Positions 24,996 through 36,201 of a stretch of DNA of 64,000 nucleotides are shown one piece after another. The position numbers and the translations under genes are program-made. A model generated the notes under the pieces. That model worked only from the letters and a program-made list of their open reading frames with translations, ran no database searches and was not told the DNA's origin. Numbering within the stretch: the stretch's first letter is position 1; each line of letters starts with the position of its first letter. The DNA comes from Tethya wilhelma. Taxonomy: Eukaryota > Porifera > Demospongiae > Tethyida > Tethyidae. The DNA is taken from positions 1,589,915 to 1,653,914 of the forward strand of contig CAXIPT010000009.1 of NCBI GenBank assembly GCA_964030475.1. Direction: 5' to 3'.

Positions 24996-25817
24996 TCACT
25001 TCCAGCCAAGGCCCTCCTCCCTCTACACTAGTTGAACCAAACAACCACCACGGAGATTATGAGGTAATTATTACATCATCACATTTAGTAGATTTCAATT
25101 TAAAAAAGTCAGAATAAAGACTCTGAAAGGTTCCAAATAAGTTGCCAAATGCAGACTAGCATTATTGTTGTATTTTTGTTAATAGGTTCATTGCTATGTC
25201 ATAATAGATTAGTCATTTATATTTTGAGCATTCTATGTGACAAATTAAACACATAGTACTGCCTGTCTGTGACCTTTGTCCCCTGCAGGTGCAGCCTGCC
25301 CACTGGAGTACTGACAATGGGGAGGCTCTGGCCGGCCAGGAGTCGGGGGACGAGTTGGAGTTTGGCTCTTCGGACGGAGAGGATGATGACGATGATGAAG
25401 ACTCCTTGGTGTCCCCTGAAAATGTACGCGAGTCCATCACACCATTACACCATCTCACTGCCTGGGTCCATCACACCATTAAACTGCCTAGCCCCTTCTT
25501 TGGAACACAGTGTGTCTTTTGGGGGGTTTTACATACATTGCTTGGAAGCTTATATGTAGCTAAGAGTAGATTTTTTCATGTACGCTTTTTGAGCTTGCAT
25601 AGTTTGCCAGCATATTTATTTATGTACGAGTCAGCATGATTGTAAGTACAGTTCCTAGTTCACCGTAGAAACTAGCTGCTACTGTGTGACTTCTCTTCAT
25701 ATTCTCCTAGTGAAGTAGCTATGCCAGCAATGGTTGTTTGTTTGTGATGACTTGACACTGTGTGTTTGTCCCTCCCTGCCCTTGCAGACTGAACCAGTCT
25801 TCTACCGTGATACATAA
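22637..25817 (+). CDS. PLEKHF2: Phafin (PH and FYVE domain protein)
   Basis: Endosomal PI3P-binding protein acting in early-endosome fusion and trafficking. Ten exons: 22637-22652, 22873-22937, 23739-23873, 23996-24059, 24195-24320, 24542-24648, 24730-24881, 25006-25063, 25289-25423 and 25788-25817 (295 residues). The N-terminus [16 protein letters not shown] matches vertebrate Phafin. PH domain at about 35-130 ([27 protein letters not shown]). FYVE domain at about 150-215 with [24 protein letters not shown] and RVC, all PI3P motifs present. The tail is acidic ([10 protein letters not shown]), as in the family, but longer. Intron 2 contains the N characters at 23278 and 23486; because the gene reads on correctly, order across them looks right. 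Confidence 0.96.
24139..24183. repeat. (CA)n in PLEKHF2 intron 4
   Basis: CA repeat ending about 12 bp before the exon 5 acceptor. Confidence 0.95.
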
Positions 25818-26148
25818 ACAGAGCTAGCCACAACACACTAATGGAGTCAAGAGCCACACAGCAAGAGAGAGAGAGAAAGAGAAATGTTGTGTTTTAGAGT
25901 TTGTCTGTTCGAAACATAATATTATGCTTTTTATTTTATGTTGTTATTATTCTACTATGCACACCCATTTATGTTGCTATGGTGATGGTTTTATATCATA
26001 TACATTATATTATAACATGTCAGGTTTTAGATTTCTGATTCTGAAAATGTAACTTTTAATGCGCATGCGCGATGCAGTGGGTGCAAGCACTATGACGTAA
26101 TTTGTGTGTTAACCCTATGCAAGCCGCTTACGCCTGAATATAAACAAC
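25818..26148. other. Intergenic region, PLEKHF2 to DCAF7
   Basis: 3' UTR of PLEKHF2 and promoter of DCAF7. AT-rich, with GCGCATGCGC (about 26061), an NRF1-type palindrome likely to be part of the DCAF7 promoter. Confidence 0.55.
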
Positions 26149-29100
26149 ATGGCGGTTGTTCAGCAGCCTTCTCCCGGCCAGCGCGGTGGAGAGCCCAAGA
26201 AGAAAGAGATATACAAGTACATGGCACCATGGACGGTGTTTGGCATGAACTGGAGCGTCCGCCAAGACAAGAGATTCAGACTAGCCATCGGCTCCTTCAT
26301 AGAAGACTACAAGAACAAGGTACAGTGTGGTATTGGCAGCTGCTGTATTTAGCCTCCCTACATTGTGTTGTCCTGCCTACAAGTGCTCTATTGTACCAAA
26401 TTATGTGTGACCCCTTTCCCTTCAGGTCCAGATCATTCAGCTGGATGAGGACAGAGGAGAGTTTGTCCTGAGGGCGACCTTTGACCACCCCTACCCAACC
26501 ACCAAGATCATGTGGATCCCAGACCAGGTGGGTTAATGGATGGCTAGACACCTAACGTAGAATTAGTCTGGCTAGACACCTGTCTAGACATGGCTGTCCA
26601 AGAATTTGTAGCTGTTGTATCTTATTAGTCTCGCGAAGCCAGACCCTCACACTTGCTCCGCCCATACGCTCCGCAGGGAGAGGGTCTGGTTGCATGCCTA
26701 TACCTGCTCTTGTACCAGCGGAATGCAATTTACGTGCCACGTCAGTAAAATGATTACGTCGTGTAGTGTGCATTCGTAAAGAAGTAGGACAAAATCCAGC
26801 GTTTCTAGCGATAACAATGAAAGAAAACTAACCTTTGAGAGACTCCTAGCTTAGTAAAGCAGCTGTCCTAGCTGCAAACAATGGTAAATCAATATCTACG
26901 CAACTTGAAACTCCAGGCATCACGCGACTTGCTCCCAAATCCGGAAACAACGGTTAATTAATGAATCATTCTCCAATCTGATTGGTCACGTCAGATTTCT
27001 AACGCCGGTACAAGAGCAGGTATAGGCATGCAACCAGACCCACTCCCTGCGGAGCGTATGGGCGCAGCAAGACAATCTCTCCTGGCATCTCAAAAATGGA
27101 AGGACAAGAGCACAATTTGGTCTGACATCTCGATCCGCTGATCTCGATCAGCAGAGGTTGAAATAGTTTTCTAAAGTACAAGGTTAGAGTAGTAAGTGCT
27201 TACACAGAGACACAAGGGCGTGGCCTGCTTCTACTTACTACAAGTGACTGTTACAAGCCATGAACCACAATGTGAATTTAGTGATGACCATAATTATTTT
27301 TATGGGCTGGTTTTTGTCTGGTCAACGTGTCCGTGCATAAGCTGTTATGAGAGGTCAATTTGATTAAATGCACGGAAAATGACCTACTGTTATTTTGAGC
27401 TCTGAGATAGTAGAGGAATGGTTTCTCTAATTGCATTGCATTATTTTATTGCCATACAAATTTGTATATTACTTTTTGCATTCTACATTTAAAGTGTCAT
27501 TATATTAGAGATGGATTACTGCTTACAGTACACATTAGCTTACAGATATGATCTAAATTTCTTCAAATTTCTTCATCATTTGATTCATGTGTCATCTTCC
27601 CTCCTCTCCTCTCTCTCTCCCCACAATTCCAGGCAGCCCAGTACCCTGACCTGGTGGCCACTGCTGGCGACTACCTCAGACTGTGGAAGGTCATTGACAG
27701 TGAAGTCAGACAGGAGTGTATGCTCAATAACGTACGTCACATGATGATCACATGATCTAATGGTTCCCAAATGATGAAACTGGCACATTTATCATAAGTT
27801 TTAAAATAGTTTTACAAGATATTTTACTGCAATAATTACCAGTATATAGTACAGTAACTGTTAATAATTATTAAATAACTTAAGTGTGATCTAATTATCC
27901 ATTTTAGAACAAGAACTCTGAATTCTGTGCCCCTCTGACGTCATTTGATTGGAACGAGGTGGACCCCAACATCCTCGGGGCGTCCTCCATCGACACCACC
28001 TGCACCATATGGGGACTGGAGGTAAGGTCAAAGGTCACAGGAGCTGTGCCACCAGACAGCTCAGAATCATAGTCACATGATCACATAATCAGAATGCATT
28101 TTGCAGATATAGCAACATAAATGTGTATTAATTTTGTGCGCACTGCTGGCATAGTTGGTAGAGGGTCGTTGACTTCAGATACTTCTCGACATTGTACCAT
28201 ACAGACTGGTCAGGTGATTGGCAAGGTGTCTGGCAGTGTGAAGACTCAGCTGATAGCACACGACAAGGAGGTCCACGACATTGCCTTCACGAGAGCAGGA
28301 GGTGGGAGAGACCTGTTTGCCTCCGTGGGATCGGACGGCTCTGTCAGGATGTTTGATCTGAGGTATGAATCATTATTGTAAGGTACCTTAGAAGATCTGT
28401 AGTAGTCTTGTCCCTGGACCCCGCCTCTTTCACCATGACAAGACTAGAGCTGTCGAGGTTTTGTAAATGTAGCGATGTATGAATATAAATAGCTGAACAG
28501 TTTAGCAACCATCAATGGAGTAAATTTTTACAGCCAGAAATAAAATTTGAATTTCTCCTTAACTAATAATTAACGATTTATTATTGATCCTATCTCTAGG
28601 AATCTAGAACACTCTACCATCTTGTACGAGGATCCCAAACAGCTGCCTCTCCTCAGACTCAGCTGGAACAAACAAGACCCCAACTACCTGGCCACGTTCG
28701 CCATGGAAACCACAGAGGTAATTATACCCCGTGATGTGGTCTGCCCCTCAATCATAAGTTGATATTTACTACATCCCCTCCCACACGCCAGGTTATTATT
28801 CTTGATGTCCGTGTTCCCAGCATCCCAGTGGCACGGTTGTGTAATCACAGAGCATCCATTAATGGGATCACATGGGCTCCACACTCCTCCTGTCACATCT
28901 GCACAGCCGGTGAGAAAGAGAGAGAGAGAGAGAGAGACCGTATAGCGGGAAAGTTTCACGGAGTTTATTTTTGCGGTTTTCGTGGATCACAATCCAGCTG
29001 TGAAAGTTTTATCTGAGAAATTCTTAATAATGTATTATGTATGAGCTCGCATAGCTCATCCACGAAAGTTAAACTGCAAAATGTTTGACTAAAGACATCC

Positions 29101-29382
29101 ACGAAAGTTTGACACTGCAAAACTTCCCCACTATATATATACACGGTATTTTTTTTATCTCAAAATGAAATTTTTACCAAATGTTTTACACACACACTGT
29201 TGTTGCTAGCTGATGACCACCAGGCTCTGATATGGGACATCCAGCCGATGCCCCAGCCCATCGAGGTGCCCATCCTGGCCTACACTGCGGAGAGAGAGAT
29301 CAACCAGGTCCAATGGTCCGCCTCCCAGCCCGACTGGATAGGGATCTGCTACAGAGACAATTTAGAAATACTTCGTGTATGA
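26149..29382 (+). CDS. DCAF7: DCAF7/WDR68 WD-repeat protein
   Basis: WD40 scaffold that binds DYRK1A/HIPK kinases and serves as a DDB1-CUL4 adaptor. Eight exons: 26149-26319, 26426-26527, 27633-27731, 27908-28021, 28205-28362, 28600-28717, 28792-28909 and 29210-29382. They give 350 residues against about 342 in vertebrates. Very conserved: [80 protein letters not shown] and [11 protein letters not shown] at the C-terminus. Intron 2 (1.1 kb) holds a foldback element and intron 7 a TACCGTATAGC-family MITE. Confidence 0.97.
26655..27065. mobile_element. Foldback/MITE-like element in DCAF7 intron 2
   Basis: Two arms of about 62 bp (26655-26719 and 27004-27065) are inverted copies with about 95% identity, sharing CCCATACGCTCCGCAGGGAG and GCATGCCTATACCTGCTCTT. 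About 285 bp of non-coding sequence lie between. Flanking TCTCGCGAAGCCAGACC words may belong to the outer end. Confidence 0.8.
28399..28447. mobile_element. Short inverted-repeat element in DCAF7 intron 5
   Basis: Ends TAGTCTTGTC and GACAAGACTA are inverted. The middle shares ACCCCGCCTCTTTCACCA with the perfect foldback element at 57458-57539, so both belong to one family. Confidence 0.65.
28937..29148. mobile_element. MITE, TACCGTATAGC family
   Basis: Left end ACCGTATAGCGGGAAAGTTT; right end reads back TACCGTG plus an AT run and then AGTGGGGAAGTTTTGC. Interior has repeated CCACGAAAGTT words in both orientations. DCAF7 intron 7. Confidence 0.75.
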
Positions 29383-30048
29383 CATCATCGACTTACTGTT
29401 ATCATCTCTCTCTCTCTCTCTCTCTTTCTCTGTGTTATGATACGACATCACATGTTACTGTTGTACTTTTGTGTAGTAGTATGTGTTTTCACTCATAAAA
29501 TAATATTGTTGAATTATAAATACTAGAGGAAAATGAATGGTTGTCGTTTGTATAAACAGACTCTGAGACAGCACTTTTTGTCAACAGTCTTTGTACTGGA
29601 AGTGCATTCCAGCTAGCTAATAAATAGATCTAATATAACTAGAGAATTCAATGACATAACTGGGTGTCTTTTTCACAGATAAATGCTCTCCAAAGTGAAT
29701 GCTCTCCTGTATGGCGGGGTCAAAGGTCAGGGATTAAATGACGTCATATGTTTTCTTAGTATTGAATTTCGGGAAAAGACTCATTATCAGGAACCTTCCC
29801 TCTTCTGAGAGAAGACAACAGTTTGGCCGCTGAACGTCTCATCCCAGCTTCCCTACTGCCAACAGCAACTTCTGAAAAAGGTAGAAAATCAGCTCGAGTT
29901 CACTGAACTTTATATAATAATTTTATGACATAAATTATGTTTTTTGTCCTATCATTGCAGACATTTATAGCACCCATATCTCAGCACAGCTTACAGCTAG
30001 CTACAGGTGTGTGAGTGGTGAGTGTCTCCTTTGCCAGCGAGAAAGAGA
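29383..30048. other. Intergenic region, DCAF7 to M16 peptidase
   Basis: DCAF7 3' UTR with a short (TC)n, then about 600 bp including the probable M16 5' UTR. No supported exon, RNA gene or element seen. Confidence 0.55.
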
Positions 30049-31417
30049 ATGTCCTACAAAGATGGCATCCCTCTGCTGACCTCCTTTGAAGATGGTCCAG
30101 ATGATGATGATGATTTTGACTTTGACCGCGTCATCCCCCCAACCAGGAGATGGCTGTACAGGCTCAACAGACGCCACTGCCTCTTTGCTCTCGTACTGGC
30201 ACTTGCCGTCTTTCTAATTATAGGAATTATTGTTGGAATTACTGTCCCTATTTTGATACTAGGCCATGGGTCGTCTGGCAAACCTTCACAGGGCAATGGC
30301 ACCGTTCTCTCTCTCTCTCCCTCTCCTTCTGTGCCAGCTGGATCAGCTACCACCAGTCAACAGAGAATGACCCCTACAAAGGGAGCTGGATCTTCTACTT
30401 CACAGCTGCCTATGAACAGTTCGACTTCAGTAATAATGGTCATTACCACATCGCCCGTTACCACGGAAACAGCTACTGGTCAAATGATGACTTCTACTTC
30501 ATCGTCTACTGGTCAACCAAAACCTAAACCAACTTCGTCTGTTGCCATGGAAACATCTACTAGTCAACCAAAACCTACACCAACATCGTCTGTTGCATCT
30601 ACTGGTCTGCCATTGAAACCTAATCCAACGAAGCCTGTTGCCACGGAAACATCGGCTAGTGGACCAAAACCAACCATGAAAGCATCTGGTGGGCTACCAA
30701 AACCTACGGTTGTCATGGAAACATCTACTGGTCTGCCAAAACCAACTCAAGCAGTTCCCAATACATCTCCCGCCTTAATGCCTACACCTACTGCCACGCC
30801 CACTCCCGGCAGGTGCATGGATCCCTCACAGGTCTGTTCCTCTAGCTACGACCCCCGGCAGTACTCTGTCCTCACCCTCAACAACTCCCTGACGGTCCTC
30901 CTCGTCTCAGACCCAACCACCAGCGTCTCCTCCGCTGCAATGGACGTAGCTGCTGGCTCCTTTGATGACCCCCTGGACTACGAGGGACTGGCCCACTTCT
31001 GTGAGCACATGCTGTTCCTGGGCACGGAGAAATATCCTGATGAACACGTCTATTCTCAGTTCCTGTCCACTCACGGAGGTTATGACAATGCCTTCACTTC
31101 TACGCAAGAAACGAACTTCTACTTTGATGTGGAGTCGAGCTACTTTGAGCAGGGTTTGGATATGTTTTCACAATTCTTTATCTCTCCTTTGTTCAGTGAG
31201 GGATCAGTGATGAGGGAGATACATGCTGTGAACTCGGAGCATGAGAAGAACCTTAAGGATGATGGCTGGAAGATGTGGCAGCTGCTGAAGAATGTCTCAA
31301 ATCCTGAGCATCCGTTTTCAAAGTTCAGTACGGGGTCACTGATGACGTTGAATCAGAGTGGGGTTCACGATAGAGTTGTGGAGTATTACTACGATAGGTA
31401 CTCAGCCAGCACTGTAA

Positions 31418-31454
<37 letters not shown>

Positions 31455-31595
31455 AATACACCACTCATGTGATTGATGTTCCAGTGTTGTTCTCCTACTA
31501 CTTGTTATTGCTGTGTCTATACAAACAGATGTGTTCCTTTTTAACTTCCTACCATTGTTCCATACATTCAACTCACTCTGCTTTTATTTTGTCCA

Positions 31596-31633
<38 letters not shown>

Positions 31634-33100
31634 CAGATGAAGCTGGTTCTTTACGATCGCACGCCACTAGAAAACCTCACTCAATATGCTGAACAGTATT
31701 TCTCTGCCATCAATAACACAGATGCCATGGCAACCACCTATAACTCCACCTCCTTCTCTCCTGAATACTCTGGTCGTATCATCCACTACTACCCGGTTTC
31801 CAGCGCTCACACCCTCTCTCTCTACTGGCAGGTTGTTCCATCTCTTCAGGACTGGTACAGGAACAGCGTGGCTGGATTCATCACCCGTTACCTTGGTGAC
31901 GAGGGGAGCACCAGTCTTATCAATCACCTCAGGCTACGTCAGTTGGCTACTAGCCTCTCGGCAGGGGTTGAAGTTCAAACTGACACTTATACGCTGTTCA
32001 AGCTTGAGTTGGATTTGACAGACAAAGGTCTGGCTGCTGTGAGTGATGTCATAATGATGTCATTTCAATGGGTGAGGCTGATGCAGGGTCTTAATGAGAG
32101 TTACTTTGAGGAGCTGTGGTGCGACTATGTCCGTGTGGACCAGGCTGTGTTTGACTGGGGGGAGAGGAACCAGCCTAGGGACTACACCAAGTGAGTTGGG
32201 AGCAGCCAGCCTGCTTGTAGGGGAGAACACTGCATGGTACATAAGATGTCGCCATTTTGCATGAAAATATCTAAAACTGTAAATTAGATTTTGTAGTTGC
32301 ATAACCAGGCCCAGCCAACTAGCTGAACCGCTTTTTCTTCAAGTACTGTTATTTATAGTGTTACTATTTATAGAAGCACAGGGTTGTTGTGGATATACTA
32401 GAACCACTCTATTGTGACTTAATTTTCAATTTTCTGTTTCAATCACAGGGGCACTGCTCGTGTGATGCGTGTGATAAGAGACCCAGCCGACTATCTCCTC
32501 AATCCACAACGGTTCCTGTCCAACTTTTCCCTCGTGACCAATGTGACAAATCAACTGACCCCCTCCGATGTCCTGGTGTTCATCGGCACTCACAGCATCT
32601 CTGTTGATGGAGAGATAGCCGAGATGGCCGGGCTGAATTCATCTCTAATAGCAGTGCCTGATCCGGTACAGACTTCAAGGGTGGCCATCCCGTGGCCAGA
32701 GTTGTGTGAGATAGAGCCTATTTATAGCACACCATTCCACGTCATGGACATACCTGATAACCTAACTCAATATTGGAATAGCACAGATGATGATGTCGTG
32801 CAATTTGCACTTCCAGGAGAAAATCCCTTCATTCCTTCCAGCGATGATGTAATGGTTATTATGAAACAAAACGAGAGTGACGTACCCATTGAGATTGACA
32901 GTAACCATAGCGACGGGACATCGCTGTGGTGGCTCCTTGACAGCAAGGACTTCCCTCAGCCCCTGGTGAACCTCAGGTGTGTGGTGAACAGCAGCAGTGC
33001 CCGGGAGACCCCGGCTTGGGAAGGTGATGGATTGATGGTCCAACAGCAGCAGCTGATGATTATGGCAGCTGCTGTGTTGGTTTGTGCATTGTATAATGAG

Positions 33101-33151
<51 letters not shown>

Positions 33152-34751
33152 GCCATGAGCTCTCTCTTCTCTTCCTTTATCTCCTCCATCCTCCACCCCC
33201 TCCTCTATGCCTCCACTGAGGTCGGCTACTCTCTCTCTCTCTATCCCTTCCCTCACGGACTCACCCTCAGTATCTCAGGACCCAGTGACGATGATGTCAT
33301 TATCAATTATATCACCACAGTAGCAAAAGGTAAGTCAATGCATTCATATATCAGTACTAAATTCAAGATTTTTTTCGTAAGTGAATTTAAGGTCTTCACC
33401 AGTCCATCATGTTATGTATTTGACAGCATTCCAATGGCTTGCTCTATTGTGGTTGTACGTACTCTCTCTCACATTCCATGTTGTTGGTGGTGTGTTAGCT
33501 GTTGTTTGGTGGCAGCCTAACACACTACCTCTCACTCCCTCAATTGTGCTTCATGCAGCCAAGGAGTGTGGTTTCTTGACTAGCTGGCATTATAAGTTTC
33601 AAATGTCAATACTCAGTTCCTTAGATTTCCTCTATGTGATTCGCTTTGGAAAGAAATTCTTAGTCCATGTAGTTTAGCTAGCGATATCTCAACCTAAGAA
33701 GGTTGTATTGAGATAGAACTAGCACCATTGTAATCAGCTCGAAGAGATCTTTTAAATTATATGGTTTATTTTGAAAATTGGAAAATGAACATTTTTGTTA
33801 AAAATTGCACTCAACCAAAGGCTATAATTCATGGTTTTGATGATTTATGGTCCAAATTTGAATCTGGAAATAAACCATATCATTTGAAAGATCTCTTTGA
33901 GCACTGATCACAATGGTACCAATCCCAGCTCAATACGACCTTCCTAGGCTGAGATATTCTTGATAATGTGTTGAGACCAACCATCATACAGAACCAGACT
34001 ACCACTGATGAGAAACCAAGAACCTAACATATACATGATGACAACTCAACCTATCAAGCATATCTCAGCCCAGGAAGGTCGTATTGAGATAGGGACTAGC
34101 ACCAATTGTGATTAGCATAAAAAAATCTTTCATATCGATGTAGTTTGTATTTCCTTGCAGCTCTCACAAACTGCAGTGGAGAACTGGCACAATGAGGCCA
34201 TCTTCAATACACTAAAGACCGTCTTCTCACCATGTTGAGGAACTACAACTTTACACACTCTCCATTTCGTTACGTCTATCACTACATTCAGCAGTGAGTA
34301 GAACCCTGTAATATTATTATCATACAATATGATGTATATATACTCACTAATTCACCCCCACCCCTTCGTTTCCAGGGTGATTATGGTACGTCCCTTTGGA
34401 CCAATGAGCAGATCATTACAGATTGGAAGACTTGGAACTATCAGATGTGGTGGACTTTGGACTCAACCACATTTAAATAATGCCACCCTGATGTGCTTTG
34501 CCCATGGCAACATTGACCAACAAGAACGTGAGTGGAAATTATTAGCATACAAGAGTGCTGAGTCAGCAGGTGGGCGGTCAGCTCAAGACCTTGTTTATTT
34601 CCCTCAGGCAACAAGTTTCTTGAATGCACTCACGAGTGTCTAGGGGAGGGGCTTGTTCCCCCGGCCAATGATGTCTCCGCCCACTTTGGACACCCCTGGA
34701 CACAGGAGGTCACATTGGAGCCGGGAAATTATAGTGTTTCCATAGCAACGC
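30049..34751 (+). CDS. Membrane-anchored M16 (insulysin-type) metallopeptidase with mucin-like stalk
   Basis: Zinc endopeptidase of the insulin-degrading enzyme/nardilysin family. Exons: 30049-31413, 31637-32190, 32449-33023, 33153-33329, 34177-34293, 34376-34527 and 34608-34751 (cut by the N at 34752). An acidic cytoplasmic head (DDDDDFDFD) leads to one hydrophobic segment at about residues 50-75 (FALVLALAVFLIIGIIVGIT) with no signal peptide, so type II topology is expected. A Thr/Ser/Pro-rich stalk of some 170 residues carries near-repeats of TSTGLPKPTP type. The catalytic domain has HFCEHMLFLGT (zinc motif HxxEH, about residue 314) and the third ligand Glu in NSEHEKN (about 395). Exons 5 and 6 read only if four single bases are missing from homopolymers. 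Known animal IDE lacks this anchor and stalk. Confidence 0.85.
31598..31634. repeat. (CT)n at M16 exon 2 acceptor
   Basis: CT repeat in the sense strand ending CTCCAG at the exon. Confidence 0.95.
33105..33148. repeat. (TC)n at M16 exon 4 acceptor
   Basis: Open in the reading frame as Ser-Leu repeats, but an intron 33024-33152 (GTGATG...ACAG) restores the M16 alignment spacing and phase. Confidence 0.9.
33683..33958. mobile_element. Palindromic MITE-like element, family R1, complete copy
   Basis: About 276 bp. The two halves are inverted copies: GATATCTCAACCTAAGAAGG at the left pairs with CCTTCCTAGGCTGAGATAT at the right, and AAGAGATCTTTT with AAAGATCTCTTT inside. M16 intron 4; non-coding. 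Confidence 0.85.
34056..34145. mobile_element. R1 element, single arm
   Basis: Repeats the left arm (ATATCTCAGCCCAGGAAGGT, then the AAATCTTTCATAT region) some 100 bp after the complete copy. Confidence 0.7.
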
Positions 34752-34752
34752 N
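34752..34752. other. Single N: contig join or gap
   Basis: The M16 gene stops mid-exon here and the next base falls in intron 3 of the inverted NHERF copy. Confidence 0.8.
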
Positions 34753-35000
34753 TCTCCCTACAGACATGTAACCATGGTAGAAAGTCAAAACCAAGTTGTT
34801 CTAAATATAGCCCAGCTGGTCAATCATTGCTTTGCTTTACTTATCCATCAGTTTGCAATTGGCTTACAAGCTAGCTCAGTGATCATTGGTTGTCTGGCTT
34901 ACTTTGCTGTTCATCTCCTTCTCTGTCTCCTTGTCAATGACTAGCACCTTCCTTCCATTGCCATCTCCTGACCGGATGATCTCCACAACCTAATGGAGAG

Positions 35001-35032
<32 letters not shown>

Positions 35033-35874
35033 CCATCAATACATCATTGTGTTCAAACAGTAGCAGCTGTAAGCCATCTCAATGTTTCACTTGTGCATCT
35101 ATCTCCCTGGTAACTACCGTCAACAGTAGTGTATAATTGTATTCTTACAATAAGGGTATGTTAGGTACTACCTAATGATTAGTACTAATTAACTACTTTT
35201 ATCATTGGATAGTCATGTGTTATATCATCCATATCATATTATACCCCAAGTAGCCACTGCAACATAGCACCATGTGTTTGCTTTTAGTTGTACATTTTAT
35301 CAAAAGGGGAAAAAAGTACTTATGGTGAGGAAGGGAGGAAAACACCAAATTTAAAACTGCCAATATTTTTGTGGGAAGTGGTCTGAGCAAAATTGTCAAA
35401 TTAAATGTCCACCAATTATATTTCATAGACACTGACTACAAACCGCCTATACATGTAATGGCACGACCCACACCGGGCTACACGATGCAAATACATGACC
35501 TGAATGTTGTACCTTGTGGTGGGCCATGTCCAGGACATCAATTCCATCGACCTGAATGACGTGGTCTCCTGCCAGGACACCTGCCAGGTCAGCTGGGCTG
35601 TTGGGGGACACCCATTTAATGTATTGACCCTGTGAATGAGTGACATCATGGTCAAATGTCAGTGAGCAATGGCTCCATTTGCACATGTACAAATTGGTGC
35701 TAAAAGTATTATGTGATCTATATTGAGCACAGGCAGCTGCCAGGCATTCCCACTCACTCTCAACTGTTTGTTGGTGTACATGTGGAAGCCGTAGCCATCT
35801 TCCGCTCTGTCCATGGTGCACAGGCGAAGTCCCTTCAGAGCGGGAGCCCCGCCCTCTCCCGATTTACCAGCCAT
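34753..35874 (-). CDS. NHERF: NHERF-like gene, second (inverted) partial copy
   Basis: Exons 35874-35758, 35629-35513 and 34989-34903 repeat exons 1-3 of the gene at 9783-11303 with the same lengths (117, 117, 87) and splice sites. Exon 4 is missing because the copy ends at the N at 34752, inside intron 3. Differences are scattered single bases, a shorter CA/GT repeat and a missing stretch of some 70 bp in intron 3. It looks like the other haplotype of the same locus, not a separate gene. Confidence 0.9.
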
Positions 35875-36201
35875 CTTGAAAGATCTCCGTCTCTCTCTTT
35901 CCTTTATCAGTTCAGACGTTCTCTCTCTCTCGATTTAGTCCCGAACACAATCCAGCGCCGCCTTCAGACTCCTACGTACGCTCCTTAATAAACTGTCGGG
36001 TAGCAAGTGCTCAGGTTTACTCTCTGTTTTGTTACGCTTCACTGCAGAGGATCAAATTGTTGGCATTGCTGACGTACACGCCCCCATTCACGAAATAGGG
36101 GGTGTGTCTGCTAGTTTCCAGTTTACGGAAGAATACGAAATTGGTAAATTCGAGGTATTGGTCTACTGGTTGTAACGTAAAACAGGGTTGCTTTTGGGAA
36201 G

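Noticed and set aside
33024..33152. In-frame Ser-Leu run in the M16 peptidase
   Set aside because: A GTGATG...ACAG intron with matching phase restores normal family spacing, so the run is probably intronic.
34330..34640. A 104-residue frame over M16 exon 6 (MVRPFGPMSRS...)
   Set aside because: It is the wrong frame of exon 6; the M16 alignment runs through two other frames because of one-base losses.
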